This document shows positions 55,741 to 64,000 of a stretch of DNA of 64,000 nucleotides, in pieces. The position numbers were made by a program, and so were the translations under genes. The notes under the pieces were generated by a model. That model saw nothing but the letters and a program-made list of their open reading frames with translations, had not been told where the DNA came from and made no database searches. Source of the stretch: Methanobacterium sp. (GTDB lineage: Archaea; Methanobacteriota; Methanobacteria; Methanobacteriales; Methanobacteriaceae). The DNA is taken from positions 124,001 through 188,000 of the forward strand of contig JADFDH010000002.1 in NCBI GenBank assembly GCA_018263005.1, read 5' to 3'. Position 1 is the first letter of the stretch. Every line of letters starts with the position of its first letter.

Positions 55741-56514
55741 CTACCCAATATATCGGAGGTCTTCTTCTCCAGGTGCGATGTGCATCCTTTCAGCCATTTC
55801 CTGTTCCATCTGCTGTGCTTTGGATATCATTTTCCGGGTTTCCTCTGCTCTTTCCTCTAATTTAGCAACATCAACCTCTAATTTTAGGATATCAATAAGA
55901 GCAATGAGCACTGCTTTAGAAGCATCTGCATCTATAAAGTATCCTGGAGTTTCACCCATTAAACAAACACCATTCATTTCTCTGGCCATTCCCAGACCGA
56001 GTAATAAACCAGAAGCACCAATTATTCCGCCATCAGCTGATCTTAAGATTATATCATGCTCTTCCAGCATATCAGCTAATTCTTCATTGGTTGCTGCACC
56101 TAAAACCCTGGTTTTCTCCACATGCTGGCCCGTTCCAAGCCCTCCAAGGGTGTATATAATCTTCACGCCGTATTTCTCTACGAAATCAATGATAGCACCG
56201 CATATGTCATACTGACCTTCTGGACTTAATCCCTGAGTATTTCCCACTAAAAATATATAGTCCCTTTCATCTTCTCCAGCTGATTTAAGGTAATAAAACT
56301 CATTTTTCATGGGTTCAATAATTCCTTTCTCACCCACAAAAACTTGTGGTGGAAAAGATGGTGAGTACAATTCCGCGAATTTTAGAGCTCCCAGTTCATG
56401 AATAAGATGCTCTGCCACTAGTTTTCCCACATGACCTATTCCCGGGAGTGCTTCGATAAAGATGGGTTCATTAAGTTCAATATCTTCCAATTGTTTTATA
56501 AAAGTCTTTTTCAT
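55741..56514 (-). CDS. PAC2-family proteasome assembly chaperone homologue
   Basis: The 257-residue protein shows the family start IFIEALPGIGHVGKLVAEHLIHELGALKFAELYSPSFPPQV, then GAIIDFVEKYGVKIIYTLGGLGTGQ, GVCLMGETPGYFIDADASKAVL and a C-terminal helix with RAEETRKMISKAQQMEQEM. The start codon directly follows the stop of nop10 (TAG ATG), so it belongs to the translation-gene operon. Its place behind nop10 and aIF2-alpha is conserved in methanogens. Confidence 0.88.
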   Translation of the reverse strand: MKKTFIKQLEDIELNEPIFIEALPGIGHVGKLVAEHLIHELGALKFAELYSPSFPPQVFVGEKGIIEPMKNEFYYLKSAGEDERDYIFLVGNTQGLSPEGQYDICGAIIDFVEKYGVKIIYTLGGLGTGQHVEKTRVLGAATNEELADMLEEHDIILRSADGGIIGASGLLLGLGMAREMNGVCLMGETPGYFIDADASKAVLIALIDILKLEVDVAKLEERAEETRKMISKAQQMEQEMAERMHIAPGEEDLRYIG

Positions 56515-56694
56515 CTAAATAGCTCCTTTTTTGGTCATCATCTGTTTTTTAAGTAATCTCCGATACTTTCCATATTTATCCTCTGGTGAATATTTGGGTG
56601 GGTATATTTCCCCTACTTTACTCTCACAGTAAGGACATGTTAGCTGAATTGTGTATTCACCACATGATCGGCATTTCTTCATCTTCATCTTCAT
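56515..56694 (-). CDS. nop10: Nop10, H/ACA RNP protein
   Basis: The 59-residue protein reads MKMKMKKCRSCGEYTIQLTCPYC then PPKYSPEDKYGKYRRLLKK, with the CxxC...CxxC zinc ribbon and the SPEDKYGKYR signature of archaeal Nop10. It is a subunit of the H/ACA complex that makes pseudouridine in rRNA. Its start overlaps the stop of the aIF2-alpha gene (ATGA) and its stop abuts the PAC2 start. Confidence 0.95.
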   Translation of the reverse strand: MKMKMKKCRSCGEYTIQLTCPYCESKVGEIYPPKYSPEDKYGKYRRLLKKQMMTKKGAI

Positions 56695-57470
56695 TCTAAT
56701 TCACGATAGAATTCGCCTTCTCCACCGGCGGTTAGAACTTCATCAATGGCTATTTGGGCTGCTTTTTTTAGCATTGTTTCTGCTTCAATATAATCTGATG
56801 ATTTAACGGTTAATCTGTAGCGAGGAGCGCCAACACATTGTATGGAAACATTCTCTTCGTTTATAGCTAGCAATGCTTCCTTAATCACTTCAACACCATC
56901 AGATGCGTAGGATTTTAAATCTACATATCCTGTGATTTGTACTTCTGGTGGTGATATGTTCTTCCTTGCAACTTCGGTTATGGCTTCTGCCCATTGTTTA
57001 CTGACTTCCCGATCGATAAGGGATTCTGCACCTTCTTCGGCTGCTGTTTCAAAGGCACCGTATAGATCACCGAATTCATCCATCAGGTAATATCCTACTT
57101 CTTCATAAGCATTATCTATATTTTTACCTATGCTTCCTGCTGAAAATTCCAGAAGTTTCTCTGCTTTTTGTTCTATTTTCCATTGCTGAATTTTTCTGGT
57201 TCTCTGGTCTTCTCTGATCCTTTTTAAGGACACATCAACATGACCCTTACGCGGATTCACCCTCAATACCTTGGCTACTATTTTTTGATTCTCCCTCACG
57301 TAGTCACGGATGTTTTTAACCCATCCTGAAGATACTTCGGATATGTGTATGAAAGCTTCTTTTTGCGGATATTCCTCTAAATTAGCGAAAGCACCATAAT
57401 TTAAAACTTTATGTACTGTAGCTACTACCAGATCTCCTTCATCTGGCCATTCCTTTCTCATTCTTACCAT
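56691..57470 (-). CDS. Translation initiation factor aIF2, alpha subunit
   Basis: The 259-residue protein begins MVRMRKEWPDEGDLVVATVHKVLNYGAFANLEEYPQKEAFIHISEVSSGWVKNIRDYV, an S1 domain, followed by the helical middle domain and the C-terminal alpha/beta domain (ITGYVDLKSYASDGVEVIKEALLAI, RYRLTVKSSDYIEAETMLKKA). It forms aIF2 with the beta and gamma subunits and helps bring initiator tRNA to the ribosome. The operon continues with nop10 and PAC2. Confidence 0.96.
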   Translation of the reverse strand: MVRMRKEWPDEGDLVVATVHKVLNYGAFANLEEYPQKEAFIHISEVSSGWVKNIRDYVRENQKIVAKVLRVNPRKGHVDVSLKRIREDQRTRKIQQWKIEQKAEKLLEFSAGSIGKNIDNAYEEVGYYLMDEFGDLYGAFETAAEEGAESLIDREVSKQWAEAITEVARKNISPPEVQITGYVDLKSYASDGVEVIKEALLAINEENVSIQCVGAPRYRLTVKSSDYIEAETMLKKAAQIAIDEVLTAGGEGEFYRELE

Positions 57471-57539
57471 TGAAACACCTGAATTTAAACTAAATCCTGA
57501 AATATTATGGTTTAATTTTTCCCATTAACTTCATTTTAA

Positions 57540-57725
57540 TTAGTCTAAAACTTCTATTATTTGAGCAACTATTTCAGATTTTCCGCCTTTAGGTTTAACC
57601 AGAGTTTTTCCGCAAATAATACATTGTACATTGGATGCTGCGTGATCAAATATGATCTGCTGGTTTCCACAATCTATGCATTTAACCTTTAAAAAATTGC
57701 TTTTTGTTTTATTGAAATTAGCCAA
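57540..57725 (-). CDS. Ribosomal protein S27e
   Basis: The 61-residue protein has the zinc ribbon CIDCGNQQIIFDHAASNVQCIICGKTLVKPKGG typical of S27e, which binds the 30S subunit. It follows L44e by five bases and precedes aIF2-alpha, an arrangement typical of archaea. Confidence 0.97.
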   Translation of the reverse strand: MANFNKTKSNFLKVKCIDCGNQQIIFDHAASNVQCIICGKTLVKPKGGKSEIVAQIIEVLD

Positions 57726-57730
57726 TTGAA

Positions 57731-58012
57731 CTACCTCATTACAAATTCTACTTTACCCGTTCTAAATGATGAACGTTTTATATGTGATTTACTACATTCT
57801 TTACATTTGTATCGTAGATCGAGTTTTTTAACAGGTTTATTTCCAGAAGGTAATGGTCGCGGATATCCTCGGTATCCACTGGTGACTCTTCTGAACTGTC
57901 GTTGTCCCCATTTCAATTCACTGGCCTTTCTTCTTTTTGATTCAAATACCTCATGAATCGTATGTTTTTTACAAAAAGGACAATAAGTTCTCCTTTCTTT
58001 CGGAATCTTCAT
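57731..58012 (-). CDS. Ribosomal protein L44e
   Basis: The ATG at 58012 follows GAGGTGATTAT and gives MKIPKERRTYCPFCKKHTIHEV; a longer start at 58039 would include this ribosome site. The zinc-binding CPFC and CKEC pairs, and the segment WGQRQFRRVTSGYRGYPRPLPSG, identify L44e. It is a component of the large subunit near the E site. S27e follows at once. Confidence 0.97.
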   Translation of the reverse strand: MKIPKERRTYCPFCKKHTIHEVFESKRRKASELKWGQRQFRRVTSGYRGYPRPLPSGNKPVKKLDLRYKCKECSKSHIKRSSFRTGKVEFVMR

Positions 58013-58132
58013 ATAATCACCTCTATTAAAAATTAGCATTAATTTGCTTTAAATGACTTTAATTTAATAAAATAATCAAACTTTACTAAAAGTCTAATTT
58101 ATATATGTAAAGGCTATTTATAAAATCACTGT

Positions 58133-59946
<1,814 letters not shown>

Positions 59947-60004
59947 TTTATCCTCCTACTTATATTTTAAACTGACCCTATGGAAATTATTTATTTTGTT
60001 TTAT

Positions 60005-60661
60005 CTATTTATTCTTTTTATTATTATTCTGGGTTTTTGGATCAGATTGATTTTTCTGATCTTTTCCATTTTTTCCTTCAACGATATCCAGTTCCTTACT
60101 TATATTTCCTAAAAATCTGCCTTCCAATAATTTACTGGCAAAAACAGCTGCTAGTATCAGGAATCCTACCATTATTAAAAATACTGAGAACATGGCTCGT
60201 TCTCCAAAGATGACATTTGAAGCAATATCTGGGTTACTGTCGAAGCTGTAAACAATGCCTATTAAAATTAATATGATACTTATAATCGATGCAGTAACAC
60301 GGATTATTTTTTCCTTCCTCTTTCGTAATGATGCAACTCTTTTATGGTCTTTCAAATTATTCATAAAATAAATTGCAGGGTCTTCATCTGAATTAATATT
60401 GTCAGATTCTTTTTTGTCCTTTTCTTTCGATTTTTTCTGATTGTTATGGGAAATATTCTGTCCAGTTTTTTTAACTTCAGTTCCATCTGATGACTTGTAT
60501 TCATCATCTTTATTTTCCTGGTTTTCTATTGGATACTCACCCAAAATGGATGTTTTTAAATTATTAAAAAAAGATTTTGAAGATTTTGACCCTTTTTCTT
60601 TGTTAGAATTATCTGAATCTTTTTTTGTAGATTTTTGAGGATTATTTATATCACTGGCCAA
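60005..60661 (-). CDS. Membrane protein with charged N-terminal tail, 218 aa
   Basis: The first 110 residues are highly charged and rich in Lys, Asp, Ser and Asn (TKKDSDNSNKEKGSKSSKSFFNNLKTS...). Two hydrophobic helices follow (VTASIISIILILIGIVYSF and MFSVFLIMVGFLILAAVFASKLL), and a polar C-terminus. No family is recognised. It lies upstream of PCNA on the same strand, in the place where other Methanobacteriales carry an unknown gene. Confidence 0.6.
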   Translation of the reverse strand: MASDINNPQKSTKKDSDNSNKEKGSKSSKSFFNNLKTSILGEYPIENQENKDDEYKSSDGTEVKKTGQNISHNNQKKSKEKDKKESDNINSDEDPAIYFMNNLKDHKRVASLRKRKEKIIRVTASIISIILILIGIVYSFDSNPDIASNVIFGERAMFSVFLIMVGFLILAAVFASKLLEGRFLGNISKELDIVEGKNGKDQKNQSDPKTQNNNKKNK

Positions 60662-60711
60662 GATTATGCACCCCTTAATTTCAGTGATTATATCATTATA
60701 TTTTACCTTTA

Positions 60712-61029
60712 CTAATCATATTCCCGCCAAGTAAAACCACAAGCAGTACACCTCAAAAATCTGGTTTCAGATTCATCTGCTCTTCTAGTTTGCTGTAACC
60801 ACCAAAAAGCTTCTTTATTCTGGCATTTGGGACATACGGCCCGGGTTGTGGGTAGAGTTTTAATCTTATCATCGGTGAATATGATGCTATCCTTGGTATT
60901 TACCTCTTCTGTGACTTTATATTTTTTGATTAACTCTTTGGTTATCTTCCTTTCGTATCCGCATTTTTTACAATGAAACTGTTCGTTTTGAGGAAACATT
61001 ACAGTTCCGCATTTCGGACAAAACTCCAT
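60712..61029 (-). CDS. Transcription factor S (TFS), TFIIS/RPB9-like
   Basis: The 105-residue protein has an N-terminal zinc ribbon (FCPKCGTVMFPQNEQFHCKKCGYE) and a C-terminal one (CPKCQNKEAFWWLQQTRRADESETRFLRCTACGFTWREY). The RADE loop (Asp-Glu) is the TFIIS hairpin that stimulates RNA cleavage by stalled polymerase. It is in the usual archaeal context beside PCNA. Confidence 0.95.
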   Translation of the reverse strand: MEFCPKCGTVMFPQNEQFHCKKCGYERKITKELIKKYKVTEEVNTKDSIIFTDDKIKTLPTTRAVCPKCQNKEAFWWLQQTRRADESETRFLRCTACGFTWREYD

Positions 61030-61197
61030 TTAGATCCTCCTTTGATAAAATTAATAGTTTCTTCTTTTAATATCTGTGATATTATTATTTAACTGTTTCA
61101 GATTTATTATATTCATTATTGTTTTAGTCCTTTAAAATTTTTTTTATTAAGAATGTTGATTATCATAGCTATTCTCATTCATTTAACTTTATAGAAG

Positions 61198-61590
61198 TTA
61201 AAAAGCATCTTTTATTATTTTTTCATGATCAAATGCCAGCTGGTAACTAGATAGGTCCTTTCTTCTTATACAAATCACTTCCGAGACGTCTGTATTTGCT
61301 TTTAATTGGCCGCCTGTTTTAATAGCTTTGTAACATATGGTTACTACATGTCCACGTGGATCTCTATCTGGATTGGAATAAACCCCAACAATACCGTTTA
61401 GATCAATTTCAAGGCCGGTTTCTTCTTTTATTTCTCTTTTAACCGCGGATTCAACTGTCTCACCATATTCCACAAATCCACCGGGTAATGCCCATGACCC
61501 TTTGAAAGGATTATTTTTTCGTCTGATAAGCACTATTCGCTTATTATCACATGTTATTATTGCGTCTACAGTTAAAAGAGTGTGTTTAAT
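61198..61590 (-). CDS. NUDIX hydrolase, probable AUU start
   Basis: The NUDIX box is GGFVEYGETVESAVKREIKEETGLEI (G-x5-E-x7-REUxEExGU satisfied). The conserved first strand is only encoded if the frame begins at ATT 61590, giving MKHTLLTVDAIITCDNKRIV; the first ATG or GTG candidates (around 61533 and the GTG at 61542) are after this strand. AAGGAAGTG lies five bases before the ATT. The enzyme resembles ADP-ribose or (deoxy)nucleoside diphosphate pyrophosphatases; the substrate is unknown. Confidence 0.85.
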   Translation of the reverse strand: MKHTLLTVDAIITCDNKRIVLIRRKNNPFKGSWALPGGFVEYGETVESAVKREIKEETGLEIDLNGIVGVYSNPDRDPRGHVVTICYKAIKTGGQLKANTDVSEVICIRRKDLSSYQLAFDHEKIIKDAF

Positions 61591-61673
61591 AAGAGCACTT
61601 CCTTATTATAAATTGTTATCCAAATATTTATTTATTTCCATGAATTAATAATGGTCTTACGGTTTTTAATAAA

Positions 61674-62282
61674 TTATGCGCTTCCTTTTGATTCACCCTT
61701 AATCACTCCGGCAGCTATAATGTGAGCAACTCTTATAGGTTCCGGTATAGCGCTTCTGGTTGAGGATAATTTTACTATCTTTTCTGCATCCTCTCTGCTG
61801 ATTCCGTTAATCTGTATGTAGATATCTTCTTTATTTTTTATTTGATATACTTCACCAGCATCAAGGATGTCATTCCAGCGTTTCTCCCAATCAATAAAAC
61901 GTTTTAAAGCCTTTTTTATCTTCTCAAAATTAGGATATTTTCTCATTACTACGATTACTGGGATTTCAGTGGATTGGTATAATTCTTGGATGTTAATCAC
62001 ATTAAAACCTCCAAAAGTAATGCCATCCAACATTATTACTCCCAGTTGATCCTTATGTCGGGTCTGGTTAACCATGTTACTGATTTTGAGGGTGGCATCT
62101 CTACCATCCCCTGTGATATAAGTTCTCAAAACACCATCCAACCATTCCCCTGCTCTAAACACAGTGCCTATTATCATCACCGGTTGGGTGGTATGTATTG
62201 GGAAAGGGGCGTCATCAACACCCAAAATTCTTATTTCTTGCTTAATGTTCCTGAATTTTTTATTAAAATTTATTTTATTCAT
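61674..62282 (-). CDS. DUF99/UPF0215 family protein
   Basis: The 202-residue protein has the family segments IRILGVDDAPFPI, GTVFRAGEWLDGVLRTYITGDGRDAT, GVIMLDGITFGGFNVINIQEL and PVIVVMRKYPNFEKIKKAL. DUF99 proteins have an RNase H/endonuclease V-like fold and are considered nucleases, without proof of the substrate. It follows rpoL on the same strand by 46 bases. Confidence 0.9.
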   Translation of the reverse strand: MNKINFNKKFRNIKQEIRILGVDDAPFPIHTTQPVMIIGTVFRAGEWLDGVLRTYITGDGRDATLKISNMVNQTRHKDQLGVIMLDGITFGGFNVINIQELYQSTEIPVIVVMRKYPNFEKIKKALKRFIDWEKRWNDILDAGEVYQIKNKEDIYIQINGISREDAEKIVKLSSTRSAIPEPIRVAHIIAAGVIKGESKGSA

Positions 62283-62328
62283 TTCTTAGGTTGTTTGTTC
62301 ATTTAAATAAAAAATATGGATAAAAAAA

Positions 62329-62643
62329 TCATTTTTTAGATTTTTTAGATTTTTTAGGTTTAGATTTTGTTTTCTTGGATTTGGAAGTGCTAACCTGTTT
62401 TTTAACTTCATTACATCTGGACTTCAAAGTCTTCGCTGCTTTTTTTAGGGATTTTCTCGGATTTTTAGCTTTTATGTATAATTTGGGTTCCCCGATAATG
62501 GGATGTTCCATGGTATATGCAGCTGATTCCACATCCTTATCCTCCATAAGAGTCTTTCTCAGGGTGTTACAGAGTGTATGAGATTCACCGGTGATTTCAA
62601 TCTCCAGTTCATTTTTTGATTCTTTTATAATCTTCATATTCAT
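62329..62643 (-). CDS. rpoL: RNA polymerase subunit L (RpoL, RPB11-like)
   Basis: The 104-residue protein begins MNMKIIKESKNELEIEITGESHTLCNTLRKTLMEDKDVESAAYTMEHPIIGEPKLYIKAKN, the RPB11/AC19 signature. It dimerises with subunit D to assemble the core enzyme. The C-terminal tail is a Lys/Ser stretch (SKSKKTKSKPKKSKKSKK), longer than in most species. Its start overlaps the stop of csl4. Confidence 0.96.
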   Translation of the reverse strand: MNMKIIKESKNELEIEITGESHTLCNTLRKTLMEDKDVESAAYTMEHPIIGEPKLYIKAKNPRKSLKKAAKTLKSRCNEVKKQVSTSKSKKTKSKPKKSKKSKK

Positions 62644-63209
62644 CCCTCATATTTTGATGAAATTTTTCTTCTTTCTTTTCTTCCGCAGTCAGGACATAAA
62701 ACTTCATTTTTGTTTATTTGTTTCATAAAAGAGCGGCAGTTAGTACACATAGCTTTTATTACTCCCAGTTCATTTTCAGCAGTGGTTAGATCAACATTGT
62801 CCAGTCCTATGACCTTGGTAACACGGGCATCCACCAGATCTCCAATCCGGAATTCATCGGTCAATTTGGCCACATAGCCTTTATCTGCCTGTGAAATATG
62901 AATACCGCCTGAAAAATTAGTTGCCAGGCTTCTACTGGTGTCTTTAGCTCCTTCTATCTTCATTAGAGCTCTCTGTCCCCTGACTTCTGATATCTGTCCA
63001 TAAACTACCAGTCCATTTTTTAGTATGGATGGGGAGCTGGTCTTGGGGATGATGGATATTCTTTTATTTTTGTTGTCTAATGACACCGTTCCTGCTACCA
63101 GGGATCTTATTTTACCCTGATCTTCAAAAGTCCATTCTGCTGGAACAAATTCTTCCGTTACTCCCAGAGCGTCCCCTGGAAGAACAAAATCTCCAGATTT
63201 AGTTTTCAT
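62640..63209 (-). CDS. csl4: Exosome RNA-binding subunit Csl4
   Basis: The 189-residue protein has the Csl4 N-terminal strand (KSGDFVLPGDALGVTEEFVPAEWTFEDQGKIRSLVAGTV), an S1 domain (VVYGQISEVRGQRALMKIEGAK...) and a C-terminal zinc ribbon (CTNCRSFMKQINKNEVLCPDCGRKE). It caps the archaeal exosome and recruits DnaG. It overlaps rpoL by four bases. Confidence 0.95.
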   Translation of the reverse strand: MKTKSGDFVLPGDALGVTEEFVPAEWTFEDQGKIRSLVAGTVSLDNKNKRISIIPKTSSPSILKNGLVVYGQISEVRGQRALMKIEGAKDTSRSLATNFSGGIHISQADKGYVAKLTDEFRIGDLVDARVTKVIGLDNVDLTTAENELGVIKAMCTNCRSFMKQINKNEVLCPDCGRKERRKISSKYEG

Positions 63210-63326
63210 TGTTCACCTCATCTTTAAAATAAGTTCGTTATGAAAATAAATTTGCATATTTTTTCATTGAAAATTTAATTTTTATTATTCTATCTGTTAA
63301 ATATATTTAAGTTTTATTATAACTAC

Positions 63327-64000
63327 CTAATCATTATACCTGATCTCATCCAGTTTATATTCATCCCATTTCTTCTGATCAAGGACTATTAAAAGTTCAT
63401 CAGGGGTTATTATTGGTTTTTTATACATTTGAGCATCGTCAATTGCAATTCTAGGGCATGCGGTGATGATGAAAGCATCTAATTCTCTATATGGTATTAG
63501 AATATCGGGGGAGACATGATCTAAGAATATGATATATGCTTCTTTTCCCATTTTCTGGATCATTTTTTTTAAATGAACAGCCAGTTCCATGCGCTGCTGA
63601 CCTTTTTTGGAAGATACTACAATACCAAATCGTTTTGCTTCCCGGGCTTTGGTTATCCTGGCGAATCTTATCCGCAGTATACGATCAGCAAATTTATCTA
63701 TGTTCCTTGCTTCATTACGATAAGGATCGGCTATTATAACTGGCTTGCCCGTTGAAAGCTTGATACCCAGGGGATGGAAATTTCCACTCCCTACAAATAA
63801 GTAAACATCTACTGGAAGGTTTTCTATTGCTGAGAAGTTACATCCTAATACCTGTGCTTTTCGAGTTCCATCGCCTTCTTTAATCAGCACTTTTTTACCA
63901 TTTTTTTCTAATAATACGATTAATTCGTTTATTAGATGTAGATGCTGAGTGGTAGTAACTAAACCAATTGTCTTATAATCTTTTAACATGTCTAAGGCTT
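63327..64000 (-). CDS. dph2: Diphthamide synthase subunit Dph2, N-terminus beyond window
   Basis: The open frame runs from TAA at 63327 off the window edge and shows the middle and C-terminal thirds: KTIGLVTTTQHLHLINELIVLLEKNGKKV, VDVYLFVGSGNFHPLGIKLSTGKPVIIADPYRNEA, IVVSSKKGQQRMELA and ITACPRIAIDDAQMYKKPIITPDE, which match archaeal Dph2. Dph2 uses a 4Fe-4S cluster and SAM to add the aminocarboxypropyl group to elongation factor 2 at the first step of diphthamide synthesis. The visible ATG at 63989 is internal, since the frame is open beyond it. Confidence 0.95.
   Translation of the reverse strand, partial: ALDMLKDYKTIGLVTTTQHLHLINELIVLLEKNGKKVLIKEGDGTRKAQVLGCNFSAIENLPVDVYLFVGSGNFHPLGIKLSTGKPVIIADPYRNEARNIDKFADRILRIRFARITKAREAKRFGIVVSSKKGQQRMELAVHLKKMIQKMGKEAYIIFLDHVSPDILIPYRELDAFIITACPRIAIDDAQMYKKPIITPDELLIVLDQKKWDEYKLDEIRYND

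Overview
The window looks like a chromosomal segment of a hydrogenotrophic methanogen of the order Methanobacteriales, most likely Methanobacterium or a close relative. The evidence is the F420-reducing hydrogenase operon (frhADGB), archaeal information-processing genes (PCNA, aIF2-alpha, Nop10, RpoL, TFS, Csl4, S27e, L44e, Dph2), a family B DNA polymerase split just after motif C as known from Methanothermobacter, archaeal tRNAs and an archaeal RNase P RNA. The DNA is AT-rich, with strong GGAGG/GGTGA ribosome binding sites.

Region 1 (about 1-26 kb) is accessory. It holds small regulator-plus-enzyme clusters: an ArsR repressor with a flavodoxin and a nitroreductase; a TetR repressor with a glycosyltransferase and a hydrolase; and an eight-gene, tightly spaced minus-strand operon (16443 down to 10738). 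That operon encodes two quinone-oxidoreductase-like dehydrogenases, two SAM methyltransferases, three tandem flavodoxins and a membrane protein, and shows clear internal duplication. Many genes here are broken: two EFR1-type ferredoxin/flavodoxin proteins, an alpha/beta hydrolase, a LysE-type exporter and a small ORF with an early stop. The region ends at a tRNA-Leu(CAA).

Region 2 (26-36 kb) mixes regulators (PadR, HxlR), further SAM methyltransferases, two related alpha/alpha-toroid (squalene cyclase-like) proteins, a glutamate decarboxylase-like enzyme, the large PolB fragment, acetyltransferases, a cupin, a nitroreductase and a 30-residue Cys-rich peptide gene.

Region 3 (36-51 kb) is conserved core: LarB, HypF (hydrogenase maturation), a winged-helix regulator divergent from grpE-dnaK-dnaJ with repeated TATA/operator elements between them, an initiator tRNA-Met immediately followed by RNase P RNA, three small membrane/coiled-coil proteins, methionine aminopeptidase and frhADGB. 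HypF supplies the CN ligands and FrhD trims the large subunit FrhA, so much of the F420 hydrogenase assembly line lies here.

Region 4 (51-64 kb) is the information-processing block: two tRNA-Arg genes, EndoQ, Nop10, aIF2-alpha, S27e, L44e, a Gins51-like protein, PCNA, TFS, a NUDIX hydrolase, DUF99, RpoL, Csl4 and Dph2 (running off the end).

Points that stand out: several genes appear to start at AUU (two of them adjacent in one operon); a tRNA-iMet/RNase P RNA dicistron; an M28 peptidase homologue that has lost both private ligands of one of its two metal sites; a hydrolase whose nucleophile Ser is Gly; near-perfect operator palindromes beside ArsR and TetR genes; and an acetyltransferase interrupted by one amber codon. 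I see no CRISPR array, transposase or prophage.
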